Assembly: GCA_946408295.1 (NCBI GenBank) | Contig: CAMJRT010000005.1 | Coordinates: 1-16,145, forward strand | Origin: an uncultured Bacteroidales bacterium | Lineage (GTDB): Bacteria; Bacteroidota; Bacteroidia; Bacteroidales; UBA932 | DNA length: 16,145 nucleotides | Direction: 5' to 3' | Shown: piece after piece, positions 6,753 through 14,012 of the stretch | Position numbering within the stretch: position 1 is the stretch's first letter | Layout: each line of letters starts with the position of its first letter | Position numbers and translations under genes: made by a program | The notes under the pieces: model-generated | Seen by the model: only the letters and a program-made list of their open reading frames with translations | Database searches by the model: none | What the model was told of the DNA's origin: nothing

Positions 6753-9349
6753 TAAAATTGTTGTCCAATCACAAAGTGGAACTGGCTCTTGCCGTTGACC
6801 GGATCATCAAAGCCCCATCCCCAGTCAACGCCCAGCAGACCGACCATCGGCAGGAACACGCGCACGCCGACGCCCGCGGAGCGTTTGATCTGGAAGGGAT
6901 TGAAATTGCTCAGGTCAGACCAGCAATTACCCCCTTCGAGGAAGAGCAATGCATAAATCGTGCTTTGCGGTTGCAAAATGACGGGATATCGCAATTCCAC
7001 GGTAAATTTATCATACAAATAGCCCGCATAGGCCTGTGTACCATTGCTTAGATAGAGTACTTCGGTGAGCGAATAATTGGAGTAACCCCGGAGGGAAATG
7101 ATTTCCGAGCCATAAAAGTTGTAACCCGACATACCGTCGCCACCCACGATGAAGCCCTCGAACGGAGAGTAGCCCCAGTTCTTGTTGTAACGGCCAAGGT
7201 AGCCGAACTGCGCGCGGGTCATCAAGACCAGGTCACCGGCCAATTTGGTATAGAGGGCGCCCTTGAAGGTCCACTTGTGGTACTCAATCCATTTATACTT
7301 CTCGGCGTCGGTCCACAATTTCCGGCCATTGGCGTCGGTGGCATTGTAATCCACATCCCTCCAACTCTTCACGGGGACCTTGTTGCCCTTGGCGTCGTAG
7401 GTATATCTGCGGAAGAGGGAGTAAGGCGGGGTCAACTGCAAGGCCAGCGAGAACTCGCTGCCCGTGCGGGGGTAAATCTGCTGGTCGGTCGAGTTGCGCG
7501 AAAGGTTGATGGTCCAACTGAGGTTGTTGCTCAGGCCCGTGTCGAACATGAAGTAGCCCGTCCAGTTCTTCAACTTGTAGGTCTGCCAACTGATCTGGTT
7601 GTAGAGGGTGAAATAGTTGTCGGGCCATTTCAGGCGTGTTCCGATACCGGCGGCAAAGCCGTACACTTCCATAAAGCGGCTGTTGTCCAGGAAGCCGATG
7701 GCCAGATAACTGTTGGTCTGACGGGTATAATAGAGGGACAGGTTGAGCGAGGTCGGCTTCTTGCCGAAGAGCCAGGGTTCGGAGAAACTGGCCGAGAGGC
7801 TGGTGTAATAGGTACCGTTGGTCTGGAAACGGAAGGACAGGCTTTGCGCATCACCCAGCGGAACCGGCCGCCAGGCGCCCTTTTGGAACATTCGCCTGGT
7901 AGAGAAGTTGTTGAAGCTCACACCGACGCTCGCCACAAAGGTATTGCCGCCCCAACCGCCGGAGAGTTCGAGTTGGCTGGACGGTTTTTCAGTTACATTA
8001 TATATAATGTCAACGGTGTTGTTGGCCTGGTTGGGAATGATGGAATAACCTTTGGCGGGATCCGCGATGGCTTCGGGGTCGAACTGGCCCATCGAAGATA
8101 TTTCCCGGATGGAACGCTCGAAATCGCTCTGGCTGAACAGGTAGCCCGGACGGGTGAAAATCTGGCGGCGGACCACTTTTTCATTGGTGATGTCGTTGCC
8201 GTTGATGATAATATTGTTGAGCGTAGCCTGTTTTCCTTCTACGATACGCATTTCCACATCCACGGAGTCCCCCTGGATATTCACCTCGACCGGCTGGATG
8301 TTGAAGAAAAGATACCCGTTGTCGCGATAGAGCTTGGAAATGTCGTATTCGTTCTGTTTGCCGCCGCCGAACAAGCGTTTTTCCATCGTCACCATATCAT
8401 AGACATCCCCTTTCTTGATTTGGAGAATGTCATTGAGGGCGTCGGAAGAATAGACGGAATTGCCCGTCCAGGTGATATTGCGGAAATAATAACGCCGTCC
8501 TTCTTCAAAGTAAAAATTGATGCCCAGACGGTTTTCTTTAATATAAAAGATAGAGTCTCGAATCAGGCGGGCATCCCGGTAACCGTTCTCGTTGAATTTG
8601 GAAATCAGTTTCTTCTTGTCGTTGGGATATTCTTTCTCGTCGAATTTCTTGCTCTTGAAAAGGTTCATCAGGCGCATATCCCGCGTCTTCTCCATCGAAG
8701 ACATCAACTGGGTGGACTTGACGTGGTCGTTGCCGAAGAAGCGAATCTTCTTGATTTTGACTTTCCGGCCCTTGGTAACGGCGAAATTTACACGGATGGC
8801 GCCCTTGATCAGCGTGTCTTTGGTCACCTCCACATCCACCTTGACATTCAGGAAACCTTTTTCCTTGAAGAATCGTTCGATGATACCGACGCTGGTCTTT
8901 TCCACATAATCGGAGAACTCACCGCCCCGGCGCAGGGAGAGACGGTCTTCCATCAGATCTTTCTGCTCACTTTTCTTGACGCCGGTAAAAGTCCAGCGGG
9001 AAACCCTCGGGCGCTCGACCACCCGGATGACCAGGTACGCGCTGTCGCGGGAGGAGGAAAGAGAATCCAGACGGAGGGAAACATCCTCAAACTTGCGCTG
9101 GGCCCACAGACGGCTCACGATGGAGGATGCATCGTCACCCGGCAAAGTGACCTGCATTCCTTTGCGCAGGCCGCTGAGTTGAATGATCTGGTCGGAACCG
9201 AAATACAGGTTTCCCTCTACACGGACCCCTCCGATGAAGTATTTTTGGGGACGGGCATAATCGACGGACGGGGCTTGCTGCGCCGAAAGAACGCCCGCCA
9301 TAGAGAGGAGCGCAACCATGCAAAAAACTACCCGGCCAATCAATTTCAT
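6752..9349 (-). CDS. bamA: Outer membrane protein assembly factor BamA
   Basis: BamA is the Omp85 pore that folds beta-barrel proteins into the outer membrane. The 865-residue protein has a signal peptide (1-23, cleavage near LSAQQ), five POTRA repeats (about 38-113, 116-193, 197-283, 287-373, 376-454), each opening with a strand such as GGVRVEGN, WTFTGVK, IRFFGND, ITWTGNS and IIINGND, and a C-terminal 16-strand-type barrel (about 458-865). The conserved loop-6 motif is RGY at 754-756 and the protein ends in Phe, as outer-membrane barrels do. The start at 9349 is needed for the basic residues of the signal peptide. Upstream uppS is 17 bp away; downstream ompH overlaps by one base. A TATCTTTG element four bases before the ATG suggests an extra promoter. 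Confidence 0.96.
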   Translation of the reverse strand: MKLIGRVVFCMVALLSMAGVLSAQQAPSVDYARPQKYFIGGVRVEGNLYFGSDQIIQLSGLRKGMQVTLPGDDASSIVSRLWAQRKFEDVSLRLDSLSSSRDSAYLVIRVVERPRVSRWTFTGVKKSEQKDLMEDRLSLRRGGEFSDYVEKTSVGIIERFFKEKGFLNVKVDVEVTKDTLIKGAIRVNFAVTKGRKVKIKKIRFFGNDHVKSTQLMSSMEKTRDMRLMNLFKSKKFDEKEYPNDKKKLISKFNENGYRDARLIRDSIFYIKENRLGINFYFEEGRRYYFRNITWTGNSVYSSDALNDILQIKKGDVYDMVTMEKRLFGGGKQNEYDISKLYRDNGYLFFNIQPVEVNIQGDSVDVEMRIVEGKQATLNNIIINGNDITNEKVVRRQIFTRPGYLFSQSDFERSIREISSMGQFDPEAIADPAKGYSIIPNQANNTVDIIYNVTEKPSSQLELSGGWGGNTFVASVGVSFNNFSTRRMFQKGAWRPVPLGDAQSLSFRFQTNGTYYTSLSASFSEPWLFGKKPTSLNLSLYYTRQTNSYLAIGFLDNSRFMEVYGFAAGIGTRLKWPDNYFTLYNQISWQTYKLKNWTGYFMFDTGLSNNLSWTINLSRNSTDQQIYPRTGSEFSLALQLTPPYSLFRRYTYDAKGNKVPVKSWRDVDYNATDANGRKLWTDAEKYKWIEYHKWTFKGALYTKLAGDLVLMTRAQFGYLGRYNKNWGYSPFEGFIVGGDGMSGYNFYGSEIISLRGYSNYSLTEVLYLSNGTQAYAGYLYDKFTVELRYPVILQPQSTIYALLFLEGGNCWSDLSNFNPFQIKRSAGVGVRVFLPMVGLLGVDWGWGFDDPVNGKSQFHFVIGQQF

Positions 9350-9353
9350 CCTG

Positions 9354-9361
9354 CAAAGATA
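9354..9361 (-). promoter_or_regulatory. Possible internal -7 element just before bamA
   Basis: On the minus strand TATCTTTG is followed by CAGG and then the bamA ATG. It matches the TAnnTTTG element exactly, and lies in the 17-bp uppS-bamA gap. The expected -33 region (inside the uppS end) does not read TTTG. If active, transcription would begin at or next to the A of the start codon, giving a leaderless bamA-ompH message. Confidence 0.45.
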
Positions 9362-9366
9362 ATCAT

Positions 9367-10101
9367 TTATTTGAGTTTTCCGTAGCGACGGTCGCGTTTT
9401 GCAAAAATTTCAAGCACCTTCAGGAAGGCGTCGCGGCGGAAATCCGGCCAGAGCGTGTCTGTAAAAATCCATTCGCTGTAGGCCGACTGCCAGAGCAGGT
9501 AGTTGCTGATGCGGCTCTCGCCCGAAGTACGCACGATAAGGTCCGGGTCGGGGATGCCGGCCGTTACCAGCGCATCGTGGAAATCCTGCGGGGTAGCGGC
9601 TTGGAGGGCCTTTTTTGCCGACTCCAGGCTGTCGCTCCTGTCCAGGATGTCGAGGGCCATTTTGCGGGCGGCCTGAAGGATATCCCACTGCCCGCTGTAA
9701 CTCATAAAGACAAGTAAATCGAGGGTGGTGTTGGCCGCAGTCATCGCTTCGCAAGCCTCAATCTCCCGGCGCAGGCCTTCGGACAGGCGGGCCCGGTTGC
9801 CCAGCACGCGGAAACGCACGCCATTTTCGTTGAGCGAGGGCATTTCAGCAGCCATCGCCTTGCCCATCAGTTCCATCAGGTTGAAAACTTCTGTCTCGGG
9901 TCGTCCCCAGTTCTCTTCCGAGAATGCGAAAACGGAGAGATAGCGCACCCCCGTTTCCACGGCGGCCTTGACGCAGGCACGCACGCTCTCCACCCCTTCG
10001 ATATGGCCTTGGAAACGGTCTTTCCCCCGTTCTTTCGCCCAACGGCCGTTGCCGTCCATAATAAAAGACACGTGCAGGGGCAGTTTGCTTGAATCTGTCA
10101 T
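9367..10101 (-). CDS. uppS: Isoprenyl (undecaprenyl) diphosphate synthase
   Basis: UppS adds isopentenyl units to farnesyl diphosphate with cis bonds, giving the C55 carrier used for peptidoglycan and surface polysaccharides. The 244-residue protein has the signature FIMDGNGRWA with catalytic D16, FAFSEENW (58-65) and the C-terminal block DLIVRTSGESRISNYLLWQS with R191, R197 and, shortly after, E210 and WPDF. The central motif reads SYSGQWDI instead of the more common YGGR-type sequence; I judge this lineage variation rather than loss of function. It lies six bases after nadK and 17 bases before bamA, the order seen in many Bacteroidota. Confidence 0.95.
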   Translation of the reverse strand: MTDSSKLPLHVSFIMDGNGRWAKERGKDRFQGHIEGVESVRACVKAAVETGVRYLSVFAFSEENWGRPETEVFNLMELMGKAMAAEMPSLNENGVRFRVLGNRARLSEGLRREIEACEAMTAANTTLDLLVFMSYSGQWDILQAARKMALDILDRSDSLESAKKALQAATPQDFHDALVTAGIPDPDLIVRTSGESRISNYLLWQSAYSEWIFTDTLWPDFRRDAFLKVLEIFAKRDRRYGKLK

Positions 10102-10107
10102 AATCGT

Positions 10108-10986
10108 TTATATTTCATCTTCACTTTCTTCCGGTTCTTTGCGTCCGTTGCGCAAGTCTTCCCCCCAGTAGAGTTTGTCCGTGAGCGCTCCGATAAAATT
10201 GCTTCCGGCGAGGCGGACGCGCTTGAGCGAAAATTCCGCCATCGAAATGTGCAGGGAGGCCTGCGGAGAGAGGGTATAAAGACGGTTGTCCAGAGACAGG
10301 CTGACAGCCTCGTCGCGGGACTGGAAGGTAATGTCGAGGGTACTGCTGTCCGGGATGACCAGCGGACGCACATTGAGGTTGTGCGGAGCCACGGGGGACA
10401 AAATCCAGACTTTGGACTCCGGCATTACGATGGGGCCGCCGACACTCAGGGAATAGGCCGTGGAACCGCTGCTGGTGGCGATCAGCAGACCGTCCGCCCA
10501 ATAGGTCGGAAGCCGGATGCCGTCCACCCGGACCTCGACGCCCAGCATTGCGGCACCTTTGCGGAGTACAGCCACTTCGTTGAGGGCATAGGGCCAAGCG
10601 ACGGAAGGAAGACCCGCCTGCGGACCGGCCTGACAACAAGTTCCTGCAATGGCGACGTGCAGCAGACTGCGGTCTTCCAGGGCATAACGGCCGGAGGCCA
10701 GACAGGAAAGAGCGTCCTGCGGACTGTTTTCAGACAGAAAGCCGATGCGCCCGAGGTTGATGCCCAGCAGCGGGACCCCGCTCTCTGCGACTACGCTCGC
10801 GGCCGACAGGAACGTCCCGTCACCGCCGACCGCCAGTACCATATCGGTGCCGTCCTCCGGAAGAGAGTTCAGACCCAGGCGGTAAAAGGAAAAGCCTTTG
10901 CCCAAGAATTCCAGGGCTTTTTCGAGGCGCCGGTAACGCGCATCTTCCCACAATTCGGTGTGCCTGATATAAAGAGCCAGTTTCAT
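10108..10986 (-). CDS. nadK: NAD kinase
   Basis: NadK phosphorylates NAD to NADP, which supplies Dxr and GdhA in this window. The 292-residue protein has GGDGT (54-58) with catalytic D56, NLGRIGFLSE (77-86), the NE pair at 136-137, the GSTAYSLSVGGP block (174-185) and the conserved PH at 201-202. The ATG at 10986 is chosen because homologues begin shortly before the first strand (MKLALYIRH); an in-frame GTG at 11046 would run through the shared promoter region with pdxJ. The C-terminus is very acidic (EPEESEDEI), possibly a flexible tail. It is the first gene of the nadK-uppS-bamA-ompH run. Confidence 0.94.
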   Translation of the reverse strand: MKLALYIRHTELWEDARYRRLEKALEFLGKGFSFYRLGLNSLPEDGTDMVLAVGGDGTFLSAASVVAESGVPLLGINLGRIGFLSENSPQDALSCLASGRYALEDRSLLHVAIAGTCCQAGPQAGLPSVAWPYALNEVAVLRKGAAMLGVEVRVDGIRLPTYWADGLLIATSSGSTAYSLSVGGPIVMPESKVWILSPVAPHNLNVRPLVIPDSSTLDITFQSRDEAVSLSLDNRLYTLSPQASLHISMAEFSLKRVRLAGSNFIGALTDKLYWGEDLRNGRKEPEESEDEI

Positions 10987-11004
10987 TTTTCGCAAAAACA
11001 GAGC

Positions 11005-11012
11005 CAAATTTA
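11005..11012 (-). promoter_or_regulatory. -7 element of the nadK operon promoter
   Basis: On the minus strand TAAATTTG matches TAnnTTTG and lies 18 bases before the nadK ATG, giving a leader of about 13 nt. The expected -33 position (11035-11032) reads TGGA, a weak match. It is back to back with the pdxJ element at 11036-11043 inside a 63-bp intergenic region. Confidence 0.55.
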
Positions 11013-11035
11013 ATACAAAATTCTGAAATAATCCA

Positions 11036-11043
11036 TAAATTTG
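11036..11043 (+). promoter_or_regulatory. -7 element of pdxJ promoter
   Basis: TAAATTTG followed by CA matches the Bacteroidota -7 element. Six bases separate it from the pdxJ ATG, so the leader would be 0-3 nt. No TTTG is present at the ideal 19-bp spacing; the upstream region is A/T rich. Confidence 0.55.
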
Positions 11044-11049
11044 CACGTT

Positions 11050-11829
11050 ATGACACGCTTATCAGTAAACATCAACAAAATCGCCACCCTGCGCAACGCC
11101 CGCGGCGGACGGGTTCCCGATGTGACCCGTGCAGCCCTGGACTGTCAGCGTTGGGGCGCTCAAGGCATTACCGTCCACCCCCGTCCGGACGAGCGGCACA
11201 TCCGCTACAGCGACGTGCGGGACATCCGGCCGCGCCTGCAAGTAGAATTCAACATAGAGGGCAATCCCATCGACAGTTTCCTGGACCTGGTGTCCGAGGT
11301 ACACCCCGATCAGGTCACGCTGGTACCCGACGCGCACGACGCCATCACCTCCAACGCCGGCTGGGACACTCTCACAAACCGCTCCTTCTTACAGGATATC
11401 TGCTCGCAACTGCGCGCCGAGGGCATACGCAGTTCGATTTTCATCGATCCGATTCCGGAGATGGCCCGTGGAGCCGCAGAATGCGGTTGTGACCGGATTG
11501 AACTCTATACGGAAGCGTACGCCCGCATCTATGACGAGATTCTGACGCAGCAGGAGCCGGGCATACAGACGCCGGCCCTGGGAGCGGGCGTACGCGACTC
11601 GGCGGCGTTTGAAAGAGCGGTGGCACCCTACGTCGAGACGGCCCTCGCCGCGAAGGAGTGCGGGCTGGCGGTGAACGCCGGCCACGATTTGAGCCTGGAC
11701 AACCTGGGATTTTTCCTCCGGAACATCCCTTTTGTCGCCGAAGTTTCCATCGGTCACGCCCTCATCAGCGAAGCCCTCTATCTCGGACTGGAAGAGACGC
11801 TGCGCCGTTATCTCGCCATCCTCACTTAA
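11050..11829 (+). CDS. pdxJ: Pyridoxine 5'-phosphate synthase
   Basis: PdxJ condenses 1-deoxyxylulose 5-phosphate with 3-amino-2-oxopropyl phosphate to make pyridoxine 5'-phosphate, the last ring-forming step of the DXP-dependent vitamin B6 route. The 259-residue protein has [17 protein letters not shown] (4-20), [10 protein letters not shown] (43-52) with catalytic H43, EFNIEGNP with E70, and [13 protein letters not shown] with H212, then [14 protein letters not shown]. The substrate-loop region reads [15 protein letters not shown] rather than the proteobacterial VPEKREE type; this looks like a lineage form. The ATG at 11050 is used; a TTG at 11041 lies within the -7 element. It is a single-gene unit divergent from nadK and followed after 78 bp by another promoter-headed gene. 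Confidence 0.95.
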   Translation: MTRLSVNINKIATLRNARGGRVPDVTRAALDCQRWGAQGITVHPRPDERHIRYSDVRDIRPRLQVEFNIEGNPIDSFLDLVSEVHPDQVTLVPDAHDAITSNAGWDTLTNRSFLQDICSQLRAEGIRSSIFIDPIPEMARGAAECGCDRIELYTEAYARIYDEILTQQEPGIQTPALGAGVRDSAAFERAVAPYVETALAAKECGLAVNAGHDLSLDNLGFFLRNIPFVAEVSIGHALISEALYLGLEETLRRYLAILT

Positions 11830-11868
11830 AATTATGCAATAAAAAACGGATGTTTTAGGAAAATTCAC

Positions 11869-11876
11869 TACATTTG
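11869..11876 (+). promoter_or_regulatory. -7 element of the Skp-like/LysM/gdhA operon
   Basis: TACATTTG followed by CAGG matches TAnnTTTG. Transcription would start near 11880, leaving a leader of roughly 27 nt that is almost entirely A and T, typical for translation initiation in this phylum. No TTTG is present at the 19-bp distance. Confidence 0.55.
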
Positions 11877-11907
11877 CAGGTTTGAAATTTGAATTATTAT
11901 TGAAATA

Positions 11908-12540
11908 ATGGACAAAAAATCACTCATCATCAGCATCGTCGCCCTGGTTATCGCCGTCGGTGCCTGCACCTACACCGTCATCGCCACCTGCCCTTCCTGC
12001 AAGAAAGCAGCCGCCAAGAGCGGGAACGAAGCCCGCGAAGTGGAAACCATCGAAATCGCCGAAGGCAGCATCGTTTACTTCCAACTTGACCGCGTGATCA
12101 AAGAATACGATATGGCCAATGACTTGACCAGCGTCGTGGAGACCAAGATGCAGAATGTGCAAGAGCAACTGGCTACCCGCCAGAAGAAACTCCAGAAAGA
12201 CTTCGACGCCTTCAACGAGAAATGGCAGAAAGGCCTGATGACGCAGACCACCGCCCAGGCACAGGCCGAAAAACTCGACAAACAAAAAGCCGATTTGGAG
12301 AAATGGGCCAACACCAAGCAGAACGAGATGCTCGAAGAGCAGCAGGTCACGATGAACCAGATTATGGATGCCATCCAGACTTTCGTCACGGCTTATAATG
12401 AGAGCAAAGGATACGCGATGATTCTGGCCAACCAGACGGCCGCTCCCATTATGACCGCCAACAGCGGCCTGGACATCACGGACGAAATCATTGCGGGTCT
12501 CAACGAAGAATACATCAAGAACAAGAACCAGAAAGACTAG
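11908..12540 (+). CDS. Second OmpH/Skp-like protein, N-terminally membrane-anchored
   Basis: The 210-residue protein starts with a hydrophobic segment (about 5-27), then an Ala/Lys linker, a strand containing GSIVYFQLDRVIKEYD, a long Gln/Lys-rich coiled coil (about 76-150) and a C-terminal part with GYAMILANQTAAPIM, the order of Skp/OmpH chaperones. Unlike the OmpH at 6135-6752 the N-terminus has no obvious cleavage site; VGAC at Cys20 could be a lipobox, or the helix may stay as a membrane anchor. Cys28 and Cys31 form a CPSC pair just outside the membrane. It heads an operon with the LysM/binding-protein gene (8 bp downstream) and gdhA. I infer a periplasmic chaperone or tether; the exact client is unknown. 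Confidence 0.75.
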   Translation: MDKKSLIISIVALVIAVGACTYTVIATCPSCKKAAAKSGNEAREVETIEIAEGSIVYFQLDRVIKEYDMANDLTSVVETKMQNVQEQLATRQKKLQKDFDAFNEKWQKGLMTQTTAQAQAEKLDKQKADLEKWANTKQNEMLEEQQVTMNQIMDAIQTFVTAYNESKGYAMILANQTAAPIMTANSGLDITDEIIAGLNEEYIKNKNQKD

Positions 12541-12548
12541 TTCTTTTT

Positions 12549-14012
12549 ATGCATCTGTTGCGTAAATTCCTATTTTGCCTTATCCTGATGGCTCTGCCGG
12601 CGCTTTTCCTGTCGGCACAAGAAAGCATCGGACATAAGGTCAAATGGTATGAAGACGCGCAGACCCTCTGCAACCGGCACGGCATTTCGATGGACGAACT
12701 GCTGAAAGCCAACTCCTTGAAATACCCCTCCGACATCAAACCCGGGATGACGATTGTCATTCCGGCGAGGAAGCCCGCCGCCAAGCCCGCAGCGGAAGCG
12801 GCAAGCCCCCGACCGACCGCACAGACCCCGGCCCAATCCGCCGTACCTGCGGCCATCGCGGCCGTTCCCGTCGTGATGGAGATGAGTGATTCGACAGCCC
12901 TGCCCGTCGATTCGCTGCTGCGGAATGCAGCCGATTCCGGCTTTGTCAAGCGTCATCTGAACGCCGGCCTGGCCCTTCCGCTCAGCAGCGCCGAGGGCGG
13001 CAATGAGAACTATGCGGACTTTTACGGGGGCGCCTTGCTGGCCATTGACGAAATGAGCCAAAGCCATGGCATCAGCGTCAATCTCACGTTTGTGGATACA
13101 CGCGAGCAGAAAGATGCCTGGAACAAGTTTGAACCTTGTGATTTCGTCATCGGTCCCGTCGGGACCGGCGATATGAGGGAGGCTTTACGGGTATTGCCCC
13201 GGGAGGTCACCGTCGTGTCCCCGCTGGACCCCCGCTGTGAAGCCTTGCTCCCCTTCCACCGCAACCTCATCCAAGCCCCCACCCCGGTTTCCCGGCAATG
13301 GGACCGGTGCGTCGCCTGGATGAAGACGGAATATACCCTTAACGACAAACTTTTTGTCCTCTACGAGTCCGGCAGCGCAGAAGAGAAAACCGATTCTCCC
13401 ATCCGTGCGCTGATTGATTCCTGCGGCATTCCCGCCATTCATTACAGTTACAAGATTCTCGACGGCCGCGATGTCGCCGATATGCTGATAGAAAAATTCA
13501 CACAGGTCCCCGATGCGGTCAACCGCGTATTCATTGCCAGTGACAACCAGGCATTCGTCAACGATGCCGTGCGGAACCTCCGCATTTTGAAACACAATGG
13601 CTGCGAAATCGTCCTTTATGCGCCGGCCCGCATCAAATCGTTCGAGACCATCGATGTAGAAAATCTTCACAGCCTGTCCCTGCGGATGGTGGCAACGTAC
13701 AATGTGGATTACGACAGTCCCGCCGTACAGCGTTTCCTCCTGAAGTTCAGGGCTCTTTATAATACAGAACCTACCGCGTTCGCTTTTCAGGGATATGACC
13801 TGATGAAGTACATGCTTATTTTGAAATCCGGCTTACCCGATCGGGAAAATCAAGCAATAAACAAAAGAATCGACCTGCTCCAGGAAAGTTTCTTGTTGAA
13901 AAAACAGGGGCAAGGTTGGATCAATTGCGCCACGCGTGGCGTCGTTTACGGCTCCGGATACAACTTAGAAATGTACAACAATCAATTCATGTCTTTAAAA
14001 AATGAACACTAA
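12549..14012 (+). CDS. LysM domain plus periplasmic-binding-protein-like protein
   Basis: This 487-residue secreted protein has a signal peptide (1-23, cleavage after LSA), a LysM-like domain (about 27-73, IGHKVKWYEDAQTLCNRHGI to KPGMTIVIP), an Ala/Pro-rich linker (74-108) and a C-terminal domain (about 136-480) resembling type I periplasmic binding proteins of the branched-chain amino-acid/LivJ group, for example LNAGLALPLSS near its start, CDFVIGPVG, and FAFQGYDLMKYMLI near the end. LysM binds peptidoglycan glycans, so the binding domain is probably held at the cell wall. No transporter permease is nearby, so ligand transport cannot be claimed; LpoA-like proteins show that such folds can regulate wall synthesis instead. 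Its 3' end overlaps gdhA by 11 bases, implying co-expression. Confidence 0.75.
   Translation: MHLLRKFLFCLILMALPALFLSAQESIGHKVKWYEDAQTLCNRHGISMDELLKANSLKYPSDIKPGMTIVIPARKPAAKPAAEAASPRPTAQTPAQSAVPAAIAAVPVVMEMSDSTALPVDSLLRNAADSGFVKRHLNAGLALPLSSAEGGNENYADFYGGALLAIDEMSQSHGISVNLTFVDTREQKDAWNKFEPCDFVIGPVGTGDMREALRVLPREVTVVSPLDPRCEALLPFHRNLIQAPTPVSRQWDRCVAWMKTEYTLNDKLFVLYESGSAEEKTDSPIRALIDSCGIPAIHYSYKILDGRDVADMLIEKFTQVPDAVNRVFIASDNQAFVNDAVRNLRILKHNGCEIVLYAPARIKSFETIDVENLHSLSLRMVATYNVDYDSPAVQRFLLKFRALYNTEPTAFAFQGYDLMKYMLILKSGLPDRENQAINKRIDLLQESFLLKKQGQGWINCATRGVVYGSGYNLEMYNNQFMSLKNEH

Noticed and set aside
7277..9385. A 702-codon open frame on the plus strand opposite bamA
   Set aside because: It is antisense to a clear BamA, and its translation has no recognisable domain. 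Long antisense frames of this kind arise from GC-rich third positions of the real gene.
10987..11046. N-terminal extension of nadK to a GTG
   Set aside because: It would translate through the shared nadK/pdxJ promoter region, and homologues start near the MKLALYIRH segment.
11842..11856. AAAAC-GGAT-GTTTT as a pdxJ terminator
   Set aside because: Only a 5-bp, mostly A-T stem without a convincing T-tract; too weak to call.
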